Counted from the first letter of the stretch, positions 1 to 6,367 are shown. The stretch: 8,320 nucleotides of DNA from Lachnospiraceae bacterium UBA4380 (GCA_002390025.1 DGRU01000079.1:1-8320), one strand, 5' to 3'. Notes: generated by a model not told the origin, from the sequence alone. Numbers and translations: made by a program.

Positions 1-966
1 ACCTTCCTCTGCATCCCGCCCCTCTATCACACAGGTGCCAAGATGCACTGGTTCGGCTCTCTGGTCTCCGGAGGAAAGGCAGTCCTTCTGCGCGGCACAA
101 CCCCGGAAATCATTCTGGATGCCGTCTCCAAGGAGCACTGCTCTGTGGTATGGCTCCTTGTTCCGTGGGCCCAGGATATCCTGGACGCGATCGACAACGG
201 CTCCGTTTCCCTGGCTGACTATGAACTCGATCAGTGGAGACTGATGCATATCGGCGCACAGCCCGTTCCGCCTTCCATGATCAAACACTGGCTGGAATAC
301 TTCCCGCATCATCAGTACGACACCAACTACGGTCTCTCCGAGTCTCTCGGACCCGGCTGTGTACATCTGGGCGTCGAAAATACCCACAAGGTGGGTGCGA
401 TCGGTATCCCCGGCTACAAGTGGGAGTGCCGCATTGTGGACGAAAACCGCAATCCTGTCAAGCAGGGTGAAGTCGGCGAACTCGCTGTCAAGGGACCCGG
501 CGTCATGATCTGCTACTACAACAATCCCACTGCTTCCAAGGAAGTTCTGGACGATGACCGCTGGCTCTATACCGGTGACATGGCCATGCAGGATGAGGAT
601 GGATTCTACTACCTCGTTGACCGCAAAAAGGACGTCATCATCACCGGCGGTGAGAACCTCTACCCTGTACAGATCGAGGACTTCCTGCACGCATTTGAGC
701 CCATCAACGACGTCGCCGTCATCGGTCTTCCCGATAAGCGTCTGGGTGAGATTGCAGCTGCCATCATCCAGCTCAAGGAGGGCTATACCTGTACAGAAGA
801 GCAGGTCAATAACTACTGCCGCAAGCTGCCCCGCTACAAGAGACCCCGCAAGATCATCTTCGCCGAAGTTCCCAGAAATCCCACCGGCAAGATTGAGAAG
901 CCCAAGCTCCGTGAACAGTACGGCGCTGCTTTCCTGGTCGCTGCGGAAAATGAGATGAGCAGATAA
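1..966 (+). CDS. Acyl-CoA synthetase / AMP-dependent ligase, 5'-truncated (C-terminal 321 aa)
   Basis: The reading frame is open from base 1, so the start codon and the P-loop (A3) motif lie upstream of the window. What remains is the second part of a class I adenylate-forming enzyme (ANL superfamily). These enzymes activate a carboxylic acid with ATP to an acyl-adenylate and then transfer it to CoA in the cytoplasm. Visible motifs, in fragment numbering: an IPPLYHTG segment near residues 5-12; A5-like YGLSE at 110-114; the ATP-ribose-binding YTGD at 190-193; DRKKD at 207-211 and GGENLYP at 216-222 (A8 hinge, start of the mobile C-terminal domain); and NPTGKIEK near 293-300, whose Lys297 matches the catalytic lysine of the adenylation step. 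The C-terminus is complete and followed by a terminator. The substrate cannot be told from sequence alone: short, medium or aromatic acids are all possible. Codons ending in C dominate, which hints at good expression. Family call secure, substrate unknown. Confidence 0.93.
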   Translation, partial: TFLCIPPLYHTGAKMHWFGSLVSGGKAVLLRGTTPEIILDAVSKEHCSVVWLLVPWAQDILDAIDNGSVSLADYELDQWRLMHIGAQPVPPSMIKHWLEYFPHHQYDTNYGLSESLGPGCVHLGVENTHKVGAIGIPGYKWECRIVDENRNPVKQGEVGELAVKGPGVMICYYNNPTASKEVLDDDRWLYTGDMAMQDEDGFYYLVDRKKDVIITGGENLYPVQIEDFLHAFEPINDVAVIGLPDKRLGEIAAAIIQLKEGYTCTEEQVNNYCRKLPRYKRPRKIIFAEVPRNPTGKIEKPKLREQYGAAFLVAAENEMSR

Positions 967-996
967 TCCCACCGGGAAAAAGATAGTAATGCAATG

Positions 997-1044
997 AAAA
1001 GGGCGTGTGAGAAATGATTGATCATTTTTCACACGCCTTTTTTT
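997..1044. terminator. Strong intrinsic terminator, probably bidirectional
   Basis: The arms at 1001-1017 and 1022-1038 form a 17-bp stem (two G-U wobbles when read as + RNA) with a 4-nt loop. A run of T (1038-1044) follows on the + strand and AAAA precedes it at 997-1000, which gives a short U-run on the - strand. It lies 30 nt after the acyl-CoA synthetase stop codon and downstream of the convergent lipoprotein gene, so it probably ends transcripts from both sides. Confidence 0.9.
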
Positions 1045-1114
1045 CATTCATCGCACAATATTTTATTCATCGCGCGATACCCGTGACTTCATAACAGTCG
1101 TGAGATACGCGCGC

Positions 1115-1134
1115 AGGACTCGCAGGCGAGTCTT
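1115..1134. other. Small intergenic hairpin, function unclear
   Basis: GGACTCG at 1116-1122 pairs with CGAGTCT at 1127-1133 around a CAGG loop; one end pair is a wobble. It lies just past the 3' end of the lipoprotein gene (which ends at 1173 on -), but no U-run follows on either strand, so it does not look like a stand-alone intrinsic terminator. The rest of 1045-1172 is AT-rich with short direct repeats (ATTCATCGC at 1046-1054 and 1065-1073) and shows no gene. Confidence 0.4.
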
Positions 1135-1172
1135 AAATATTTGAGATTTTAAAGATTTCAGTTTTAAGGATT

Positions 1173-1847
1173 TCAGGGAACATCATACCCTTTTTCCGAC
1201 AGACCTGTCAGTTCCTCGCTGTCAAGGTTATAGGAGAAAAAGTGTTCTTCAATAATATCCTCCTCTTCATCCTCGATCTCCAGGGTGAGCTTCATATAGA
1301 TATCCTTTACTTTTCCGTCTTCTCCGATCTCGAATCCCTGCATTTCCGTTTTCTGGAGCTGCCCCCTGATCCCGGATTTCTGCGCCAGCTTTCCGACCTT
1401 CAGACTCAGGTCGACGCCGCTCATCTCAGTCCTTTCGAGTGCCTCCTTACAGGTGATCGGCTCACATGTCTGTCTGTCCGCGCCCAGGGTAATGAGATTA
1501 TAAAGGCGGGAGTTTTCCTCGACCGTATACCAGATCACAGTGACCTGGGGATAGGTTTTTGTGCCGCCCACATAGGACCGCATTTCTATCTCTGAACCTT
1601 TTTTCTGTTCTTTCTCTACGATTTTTTCCAGATCCTCTGTCTCCTTATCCAGATTGCGGAGTTCTTTCTGAATCTCCTCATTGTCGGAAACAAATGCCGG
1701 AATCTGGATCACTTTACCGTTTTCCGTCCCGCTTTCGATCACTTCAATTCTGATATCCGGATTTTTCGCCGCCGTGCTTTTACAGGAAACCAGAACAGAC
1801 GAAATCATCAAAAGAAGAACTGCAGTATATTTTAACTTACCTATCAT
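1173..1847 (-). CDS. Predicted small lipoprotein of unknown function (224 aa)
   Basis: A type II signal peptide is clear: basic start (MIGKLK), hydrophobic stretch at residues 8-20, and lipobox LVSC at 19-22, so Cys22 should be lipidated and the protein anchored on the outer face of the membrane. The mature part has a charged, probably helical stretch near 57-86 rich in Glu and Lys (possible short coiled coil). A mixed, probably beta-rich region follows, with hydrophobic strands such as VTVIWYTV near 102-109, and an acidic patch (EIEDEEEDIIEE, about 190-201) lies near the C-terminus. The start is well supported: AAGAGG lies 5 nt upstream of the ATG (complement of 1853-1858). I do not recognise the family with confidence. 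The layout of the middle region loosely recalls the DUF3298/RsiV-like extracytoplasmic domains, but this is a guess. It is transcribed divergently from trmB and faces the acyl-CoA synthetase gene tail to tail. No catalytic motif is visible. Confidence 0.85.
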   Translation of the reverse strand: MIGKLKYTAVLLLMISSVLVSCKSTAAKNPDIRIEVIESGTENGKVIQIPAFVSDNEEIQKELRNLDKETEDLEKIVEKEQKKGSEIEMRSYVGGTKTYPQVTVIWYTVEENSRLYNLITLGADRQTCEPITCKEALERTEMSGVDLSLKVGKLAQKSGIRGQLQKTEMQGFEIGEDGKVKDIYMKLTLEIEDEEEDIIEEHFFSYNLDSEELTGLSEKGYDVP

Positions 1848-1872
1848 AGAAACCTCTTAGCAGAAACCTCTT
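1848..1872 (-). repeat. Tandem duplication carrying two Shine-Dalgarno copies before the lipoprotein gene
   Basis: AGAAACCTCTT occurs at 1848-1858 and again at 1862-1872, a 14-nt period. Read on - this gives AAGAGGTTTCT twice. The copy next to the ATG is correctly spaced (5 nt) as ribosome binding site; the other lies 14 nt farther upstream. The distal copy may be a relic of a slippage duplication or may act as a standby ribosome site. Confidence 0.7.
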
Positions 1873-1927
1873 TATGAACAAATTGCACTCCTGCAGAGCA
1901 ACCATCATCATGAAAAAACTATAAACG

Positions 1928-1958
1928 ATTATAACATAGACTTCAAAATGTGGTACAA
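1928..1958 (-). promoter_or_regulatory. Predicted promoter of the lipoprotein gene (extended -10)
   Basis: On the - strand TATAAT (complement of 1928-1933) is preceded by TG one base upstream, forming an extended -10 element. The -35 is poor: TTGTAC (complement of 1953-1958) at a long 19-bp spacing, which the extended -10 could compensate for. Transcription would start near 1921, giving a leader of about 74 nt. It overlaps the trmB promoter on the other strand. Confidence 0.5.
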
Positions 1959-1959
1959 T
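1931..1959 (+). promoter_or_regulatory. Predicted sigma-A type promoter of the trmB operon
   Basis: ATAACA at 1931-1936 (4 of 6 matches to TTGACA) is followed after 17 bp by TACAAT at 1954-1959 (5 of 6 matches to TATAAT), with a TG one base upstream of the -10. Transcription would start near 1966, about 50 nt before the trmB ATG. It should drive trmB and, by read-through, the carboxypeptidase gene. Confidence 0.55.
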
Positions 1960-2016
1960 GAAATGCAATGCTGATTAAAAGCAGATTAAAAAATAAAAAA
2001 AAGGACAGACTTATCT

Positions 2017-2661
2017 ATGCGTTTAAGAAATATACCGGGTGCCCGCGATATGATCGCGGCCAGCCCCTGGGTTGTACAGAAACCGGAAGATCACTGCGGC
2101 CAGTGGAAATCTTTTTTCGGAAACGATCACCCTCTTCATCTCGAGATCGGTACCGGAAAAGGCAGGTTCATCATGCAGCTTGCCCAGGAACATCCGGAGA
2201 TCAACTATATCGGAATCGAAAAATATTCAAGTGTTCTTCTCCGCTGTCTGGAAAAGCAGGAGGAACTGCAGCTGACAAATCTGATTTTTATCCGCGGTGA
2301 CGCCGAACTGATCAATACTTATTTTTCGGACGGGGAGATTGATAAAATCTATCTCAATTTTTCCGACCCCTGGCCCAAGGAAAGACATGCCAGAAGGCGC
2401 CTCCCCTCCTCCGAATATCTGCGCCGCTATGACAGAATCCTCGTGCAGGGCGGGATCATTGAATTTAAGACAGATAACCGGGGACTGTTTGACTTTGCCG
2501 TGGAAGAAGTCGAGCAGAGCGCTTTTGAAATCGCGCAGATCACTTACGATCTTCACAGCGACCCTGTCATGAATGTCGGAAATATCATGACAGAGTACGA
2601 GGAAAAGTTTTCCAAAAAAGGAAATAAAATCTGCAAATACATTCTGCGCCGCCGCGCATAA
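2017..2661 (+). CDS. trmB: tRNA (guanine-N7-)-methyltransferase TrmB
   Basis: This SAM-dependent enzyme methylates N7 of guanine 46 in the variable loop of many tRNAs in the cytoplasm. The 214-aa length is normal for the bacterial family. The Rossmann-fold SAM site is visible as EIGTGKG at residues 43-49, with the acidic end of strand 2 in GIEKY at 66-70 and a GDAE segment at 94-97. The family signature NFSDPWPKERHARRR lies at 114-128 and holds the conserved Asp and the basic residues implicated in catalysis and tRNA contact. FKTDN at 150-154 is the other conserved TrmB block. AAGGA at 2001-2005 is the likely ribosome binding site, 11 nt before the ATG, a somewhat long spacing. The stop codon lies 17 nt before the next start, so the carboxypeptidase gene is probably in the same operon. 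The protein appears complete and intact. Confidence 0.96.
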   Translation: MRLRNIPGARDMIAASPWVVQKPEDHCGQWKSFFGNDHPLHLEIGTGKGRFIMQLAQEHPEINYIGIEKYSSVLLRCLEKQEELQLTNLIFIRGDAELINTYFSDGEIDKIYLNFSDPWPKERHARRRLPSSEYLRRYDRILVQGGIIEFKTDNRGLFDFAVEEVEQSAFEIAQITYDLHSDPVMNVGNIMTEYEEKFSKKGNKICKYILRRRA

Positions 2662-2678
2662 CAGGAAGTTTTCATTAC

Positions 2679-4769
2679 ATGACAATAAATAGCAAATGGA
2701 TCAAAAAGAAAATACTGGGTGCTTCTGCCGTCCTGCTCTCGCTCACCCTTGCGGGTGCGCCTCTTTGTGCTGCCGCAAAAGTTGAGGATGACGCCATCTA
2801 TACGGAGGACGGGATCGAAGATTTACAGGCAGAGTTAGCCAGAAATAAAGCGCAGGCTGTACAGACCAATCTTGATCCTGACTGGCCGCACGGACCCGCC
2901 ATAGGCGCTGCGGGCGCCGTCGTCATGGATGCACAGAGCGGTGCTGTTCTGTACGGGAAAAACATGAACAAGCATCTGTATCCCGCCAGCATCACCAAGA
3001 TCATGACAGCCCTTCTTGCCTATGAAAATCTGGATCCTGACGACACAGTCACATTCTCTGAAAATGCTGTCTTCGGCATTGAAAGCGGCAGTTCCAATAT
3101 AGGTATGGATGTCGGTGAATCCATCACCGTAGCCGAAGCACTCTACGGTCTGATGGTCGCCTCAGCCAACGAAGTTGCCATAGCTCTGGGCGAACGCGTA
3201 TCCGGGACGGAACCGGAATTCGTGAAACTCATGAACAGGCGCGCTGCGGAGCTGGGCTGCAAAGACACAAATTTTGTGACAACGAACGGCCTTCACGATT
3301 CCAACCATTATACCTCAGCTTATGACATGGCTCTGATCGCCCGGGAGATCTACAAGCATCCCGATCTGGTCGAATACATGTCACAGATGAATTATCATTT
3401 CGAGGCAAGTGCCAATCAGCCCGATGATTTCTGGATCCTCAACACCAACGATTTTCTCACCGGGGAAATCCCCTGTGATGATATCGTCGGAGGCAAGACC
3501 GGATATACCGACCAGGCCCGCGAAACCCTGGTCTCCTTCGCCGAAAGAGACGGAAAGAAACTGGTCTGTGTCATCATGAGGGAAGAGCCCCCCTATCAGT
3601 TCTATGACACCATTGATCTTCTGGATTACGCCTTTAACAATTTCAAGAAAATCAATGTAGCTCAGGAGGAAAAAAGATTCACACAGAAATCAGCTGATTT
3701 TCTTTCCTCCGGGCCTGATATCTTCGGAAACAGCACGCCCTCCTTCTATATCAGCGAAGAAAATTCACTGATGATCCCCAATTCCCTCTCCTTCTCTGAT
3801 CTGTCGGCCGAGATCATCCCGGCAGTTTCCCGGGCGGACGGCACGCAGGAGAAAAACGGTACAGGCACAGGATCGGAAGGCGGCACTGAAACAACAGATC
3901 CATCTTCTACACAGGCTGCAGCTGCAGAAGCTCCCGATCAGGCAGGAGAATCATCCACCGCAGGTGAAAGGGCAGCGGACACTGATGCAGAATCTTCCCC
4001 GGGACAGGTTCTCCCCGCATCCGCTCCGGAAAACAGTGAAAACCGGGTCATAGGAACTGTCAAATACAAATTCCATGACTACGATCTGGGCAGTGTTGAC
4101 GTTCTTTTCCGCAATAATTACGCAGCCCGGGCAGAAGCAGAACCGGAAGCATCCTCAACAGGTGCGACAACCGCATCCGCAGACCTCAATGAATCCGAAA
4201 ACAGGACAGGCCCTGAAACAGTGCACGGAATACGGTCCCTTGTTTTCGGACTGGTGCACACAGGTGCTCATGGATCAATCTACCTGAACATCCTGCTGCT
4301 CATCCCCCTGCTCCTCGCTGTCACCTTCCTTCTCTGCATCCTGATCTTCGTGTATGATTACTTCGCACAGAGGAGCAGCCGCCACAGAAAGAAGCTTCGC
4401 AGGGCGCAGCGGGCACAGAGACAGAACGCCACCAGATATTCCGAAACTTCCGGACCTTCTGAGTCTGCTCAATCTTCCGGATATTCCGGGTCCACAAAAA
4501 CCACAAGATCCTCCGGTTATTCCGGGTCCTCTACAACCGCAAGATCCTCTGGTTATTCCGGATCTTCTAAAGCTGCCGGATCTTCCAGATATTCCGGATT
4601 CTCTAAAGCTTCCGCTCCTTCGGGATCTACCCGGCGGAGGACCGGGAACACTGGGGAAAGAAGAAACTATCCGGAAAACAGAGATTATACAGGCAGAGGG
4701 GATTATGAGGAAAGACCGGTAAGAAGGTCATCCGGAAAAAGAACGCCGCGGGACAGATCTTCCAGATAA
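2679..4769 (+). CDS. D-alanyl-D-alanine carboxypeptidase (peptidase S11, DacF-like) with TM helix and repetitive tail
   Basis: A low-molecular-mass penicillin-binding protein that should remove the terminal D-Ala of peptidoglycan stem peptides outside the membrane. Residues 1 to about 33 form a signal peptide (basic KWIKKK, hydrophobic core, AAA near the cleavage point). The three active-site motifs are present: SITK at 104-107 (Ser104 nucleophile), SAN at 162-164 and KTG at 273-275. A low-complexity Ser/Thr/Glu/Ala/Gly linker covers about 383-455. A beta-rich segment follows (VIGTVKYKFHDYDLGSVDVLF, about 457-477) that resembles part of the C-terminal stalk of PBP5-type enzymes. A strongly hydrophobic helix at about 534-560 precedes a very basic stretch (565-582), so the last ~135 residues should be cytoplasmic; they contain four 12-residue repeats. 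At 696 aa it is far longer than typical DacF/PBP5 proteins (about 380-450). AGGAAG at 2663-2668 lies 10 nt before the ATG. Catalytic call secure; role of the tail unknown. Confidence 0.94.
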   Translation: MTINSKWIKKKILGASAVLLSLTLAGAPLCAAAKVEDDAIYTEDGIEDLQAELARNKAQAVQTNLDPDWPHGPAIGAAGAVVMDAQSGAVLYGKNMNKHLYPASITKIMTALLAYENLDPDDTVTFSENAVFGIESGSSNIGMDVGESITVAEALYGLMVASANEVAIALGERVSGTEPEFVKLMNRRAAELGCKDTNFVTTNGLHDSNHYTSAYDMALIAREIYKHPDLVEYMSQMNYHFEASANQPDDFWILNTNDFLTGEIPCDDIVGGKTGYTDQARETLVSFAERDGKKLVCVIMREEPPYQFYDTIDLLDYAFNNFKKINVAQEEKRFTQKSADFLSSGPDIFGNSTPSFYISEENSLMIPNSLSFSDLSAEIIPAVSRADGTQEKNGTGTGSEGGTETTDPSSTQAAAAEAPDQAGESSTAGERAADTDAESSPGQVLPASAPENSENRVIGTVKYKFHDYDLGSVDVLFRNNYAARAEAEPEASSTGATTASADLNESENRTGPETVHGIRSLVFGLVHTGAHGSIYLNILLLIPLLLAVTFLLCILIFVYDYFAQRSSRHRKKLRRAQRAQRQNATRYSETSGPSESAQSSGYSGSTKTTRSSGYSGSSTTARSSGYSGSSKAAGSSRYSGFSKASAPSGSTRRRTGNTGERRNYPENRDYTGRGDYEERPVRRSSGKRTPRDRSSR
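4473..4616 (+). repeat. Four 36-bp tandem repeats coding 12-residue SSGYSGS units
   Basis: The units at 4473-4508, 4509-4544, 4545-4580 and 4581-4616 code for SSGYSGSTKTTR, SSGYSGSSTTAR, SSGYSGSSKAAG and SSRYSGFSKASA. Each begins with TCNTC followed by a conserved TATTCCGG core (4482, 4518, 4554, 4590). A degenerate related stretch (RYSETSGPS) comes just before. The array stays in frame inside the carboxypeptidase gene, in the part coding the predicted cytoplasmic tail. Copies 2 and 3 are the most alike; copy 4 has diverged most. Confidence 0.85.
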
Positions 4770-4812
4770 ATATTCCCCGTGAATACGCGGATAGAAATTG
4801 CGGGCAATATTC

Positions 4813-4866
4813 AAGACCCCGCTTCTATAAGCGAGTCTTGTGCCCCGCTTATAGAAGCGGGGTCTT
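4813..4866. repeat. Perfect 21-bp inverted repeat with nested smaller palindromes
   Basis: Bases 4813-4833 are the exact reverse complement of 4846-4866, with 12 nt between. Each arm also contains a small palindrome of its own: CGCTT-CTAT-AAGCG at 4820-4833 and CGCTT-ATAG-AAGCG at 4846-4859. The segment can therefore fold either as one long hairpin or as two short ones. There is no T-run after the right arm and no useful A-run before the left arm, so it is not a classical intrinsic terminator. It could protect the 3' end of the carboxypeptidase transcript or be a mobile palindromic repeat of the REP kind. The remainder of the 316-bp interval 4770-5085 holds the terminator listed separately, and I see no gene in it. 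Confidence 0.85.
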
Positions 4867-4904
4867 CCTCCCACCGAGACAAAAAAGACAATACAAAAGA
4901 CACG

Positions 4905-4943
4905 AAAAAGCAGGACCGGTACGAATCGTACCGGTCCTGTTTT
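4905..4943. terminator. Bidirectional intrinsic terminator between convergent genes
   Basis: A perfect GC-rich 13-bp stem (4911-4923 with 4927-4939, centre AAT) is flanked by AAAAAG on the left and TTTT on the right. Read on + it ends in U4 and read on - in U5. It lies 135 nt after the carboxypeptidase stop and about 145 nt beyond the thiolase stop, so it should terminate both convergent units. Confidence 0.85.
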
Positions 4944-5085
4944 CATCTGTTCTCACCTGTCCTGACTGCGGGTATTCATCGCTGACGAAGAATGTCCCCT
5001 TATCCTTATGAACAGGTCTGTAAAGCCTGTGGCGGAATATCTGATCAAATCACCTGATCGAGATATCCCTGCAGGTTTCTGTTAA

Positions 5086-6267
5086 TTAGTCGAGAGCTCT
5101 GACGATGCAGGAGCAGCCCATGCCGCCGCCGATGCAAAGAGTTGCAAGACCGGTCTTGGCGCCTGTTCTCTCCATATTTGCAAGCAGAGTAACGAAGATA
5201 CGGCAGCCGGAAGCGCCTACGGGATGTCCGAGAGCGATTGCACCGCCGGTGAGGTTCAGCTTGTTGAGGTCGAACTTCAGATCCTTGCCGACTGCGACAG
5301 ACTGTGCTGCAAATGCCTCATTTGCCTCATAGATGTCGAGATCGTCGATGGTCATGTTCAGTCTCTTGAGGAGCTTTGTGGTGGAAGCAACGGGGCCTAC
5401 ACCCATGATGCGGGGATCTACGCCGCCGAGGCAGCCGCCGAGCCACTCAACCTGTGCCTTGACGCCCAGCTCTTTAGCCTTCTCTTCGCTCATAACGACG
5501 ACTGCTGCAGCACCGTCGTTGATACCGGAAGCGTTACCAGCTGTGACAACGCCGTCCTTATTGATGGGGCGAAGCTTAGCAAGGCTTTCAGCAGTTGTGC
5601 CGGGACGAGGGCCTTCATCCTTATCGAAGATGATGGTCTGCTTTTTCTGCTTGACTTCTACAGGAACGATCTGGGAATCAAACCAGCCGTTCTCCTGAGC
5701 CTTGACTGCCTTCTGCTGGCTGTTTGCTGCAAACTCGTCAAGCTCTTCACGGGTCAGTCCCCACTCCTCAGCTACGTTGTCAGCTGTGCGGATCATGTGA
5801 TAGTTGTTGAATGCATCCCAAAGAGCATCCTTGATCATGGTGTCAACCAGAACACCATTGTTCATTCTGTAACCATAGCGGCCCTGCTCGACTGCGTAAG
5901 GAGCCATGGACATGTTCTCTGTACCACCTGCAACAACGATGTCAGCATCGCCGGCTTTGATCATCTCTGCAGCCATGTTGATGGCATTCAGACCGGAACC
6001 GCAGACAACATTGATGGTAACAGCAGGGCACTCGACAGGAAGACCAGCCTTGAGTGTGCACTGACGTGCAACGTTCTGTCCCTGGGAAGCCTGGATAACG
6101 CAGCCCATGATGACTTCGTCAACCTGATCAGCGGGTACATTCGCGCGCTTCAGAGCTTCTTTGATAACGATTGCGCCGAGCTCTGTTGCAGGCGTCGTGG
6201 AAAGGCCGCCACCCATTTTGCCGATCGCCGTACGGCATGCACCCGCAATAACAACTTTCTTAGACAT
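5086..6267 (-). CDS. thlA: Acetyl-CoA C-acetyltransferase (biosynthetic thiolase)
   Basis: This enzyme condenses two acetyl-CoA molecules to acetoacetyl-CoA, the first step of the butyrate/butanol route in Clostridia and of other acetoacetyl-CoA pathways; the reaction is reversible. The 393-aa length is normal for the family. All catalytic features are visible: nucleophilic Cys89 in VVCGSG, NEAFA at 316-320, His348 in GHPVGASG, and the acid/base Cys378 in CIGGGMG. AAGGAGG (complement of 6276-6282) is an optimal ribosome binding site 8 nt before the ATG. The gene appears to be a single-gene unit between its own promoter and the shared terminator at 4905-4943; no beta-hydroxybutyryl-CoA dehydrogenase or crotonase gene is next to it here. 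An acetyl-CoA specific enzyme is likelier than a long-chain 3-ketoacyl-CoA thiolase given its overall resemblance to clostridial ThlA, but chain-length preference is inferred. Confidence 0.95.
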   Translation of the reverse strand: MSKKVVIAGACRTAIGKMGGGLSTTPATELGAIVIKEALKRANVPADQVDEVIMGCVIQASQGQNVARQCTLKAGLPVECPAVTINVVCGSGLNAINMAAEMIKAGDADIVVAGGTENMSMAPYAVEQGRYGYRMNNGVLVDTMIKDALWDAFNNYHMIRTADNVAEEWGLTREELDEFAANSQQKAVKAQENGWFDSQIVPVEVKQKKQTIIFDKDEGPRPGTTAESLAKLRPINKDGVVTAGNASGINDGAAAVVVMSEEKAKELGVKAQVEWLGGCLGGVDPRIMGVGPVASTTKLLKRLNMTIDDLDIYEANEAFAAQSVAVGKDLKFDLNKLNLTGGAIALGHPVGASGCRIFVTLLANMERTGAKTGLATLCIGGGMGCSCIVRALD

Positions 6268-6367
6268 ACGTAATTCCTCCTTTGCCGATTATAAAGTTTT
6301 TACTGAGACTCCTTTTAAGTGTCATCTCTAAATAATGTTATCTGCATCTGTAGCATCTGTACTCTAT

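Noticed and set aside
1968..2300. 110-codon + frame starting upstream of trmB
   Set aside because: Overlaps trmB in another frame, lacks a ribosome binding site at 1968, and its product is a frame-shifted reading of trmB.
4354..4722. 122-codon + frame with Pro/Asp/Leu repeats inside the carboxypeptidase gene
   Set aside because: The repeats arise only because the 36-bp tandem array is read in another frame; there is no own ribosome binding site, and the carboxypeptidase frame runs uninterrupted.
1126..4839. GCGAGTCTT shared by the hairpin at 1115-1134 and the inverted repeat at 4813-4866
   Set aside because: A 9-base match is expected by chance in a window of this size, and the flanking sequences do not match.
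5224..6273. 349-codon open frame on + opposite the thiolase gene
   Set aside because: It is a shadow of the thiolase coding bias. The - strand protein has every thiolase catalytic motif and an ideal ribosome binding site, while the + frame product is Cys/Leu-rich with no recognisable domain.
6288..6293. Perfect TATAAT on the - strand just upstream of the thiolase gene
   Set aside because: No matching -35 at 16-18 bp, and transcription would start on top of the ribosome binding site (6276-6282). The promoter at 6368-6396 is better formed.
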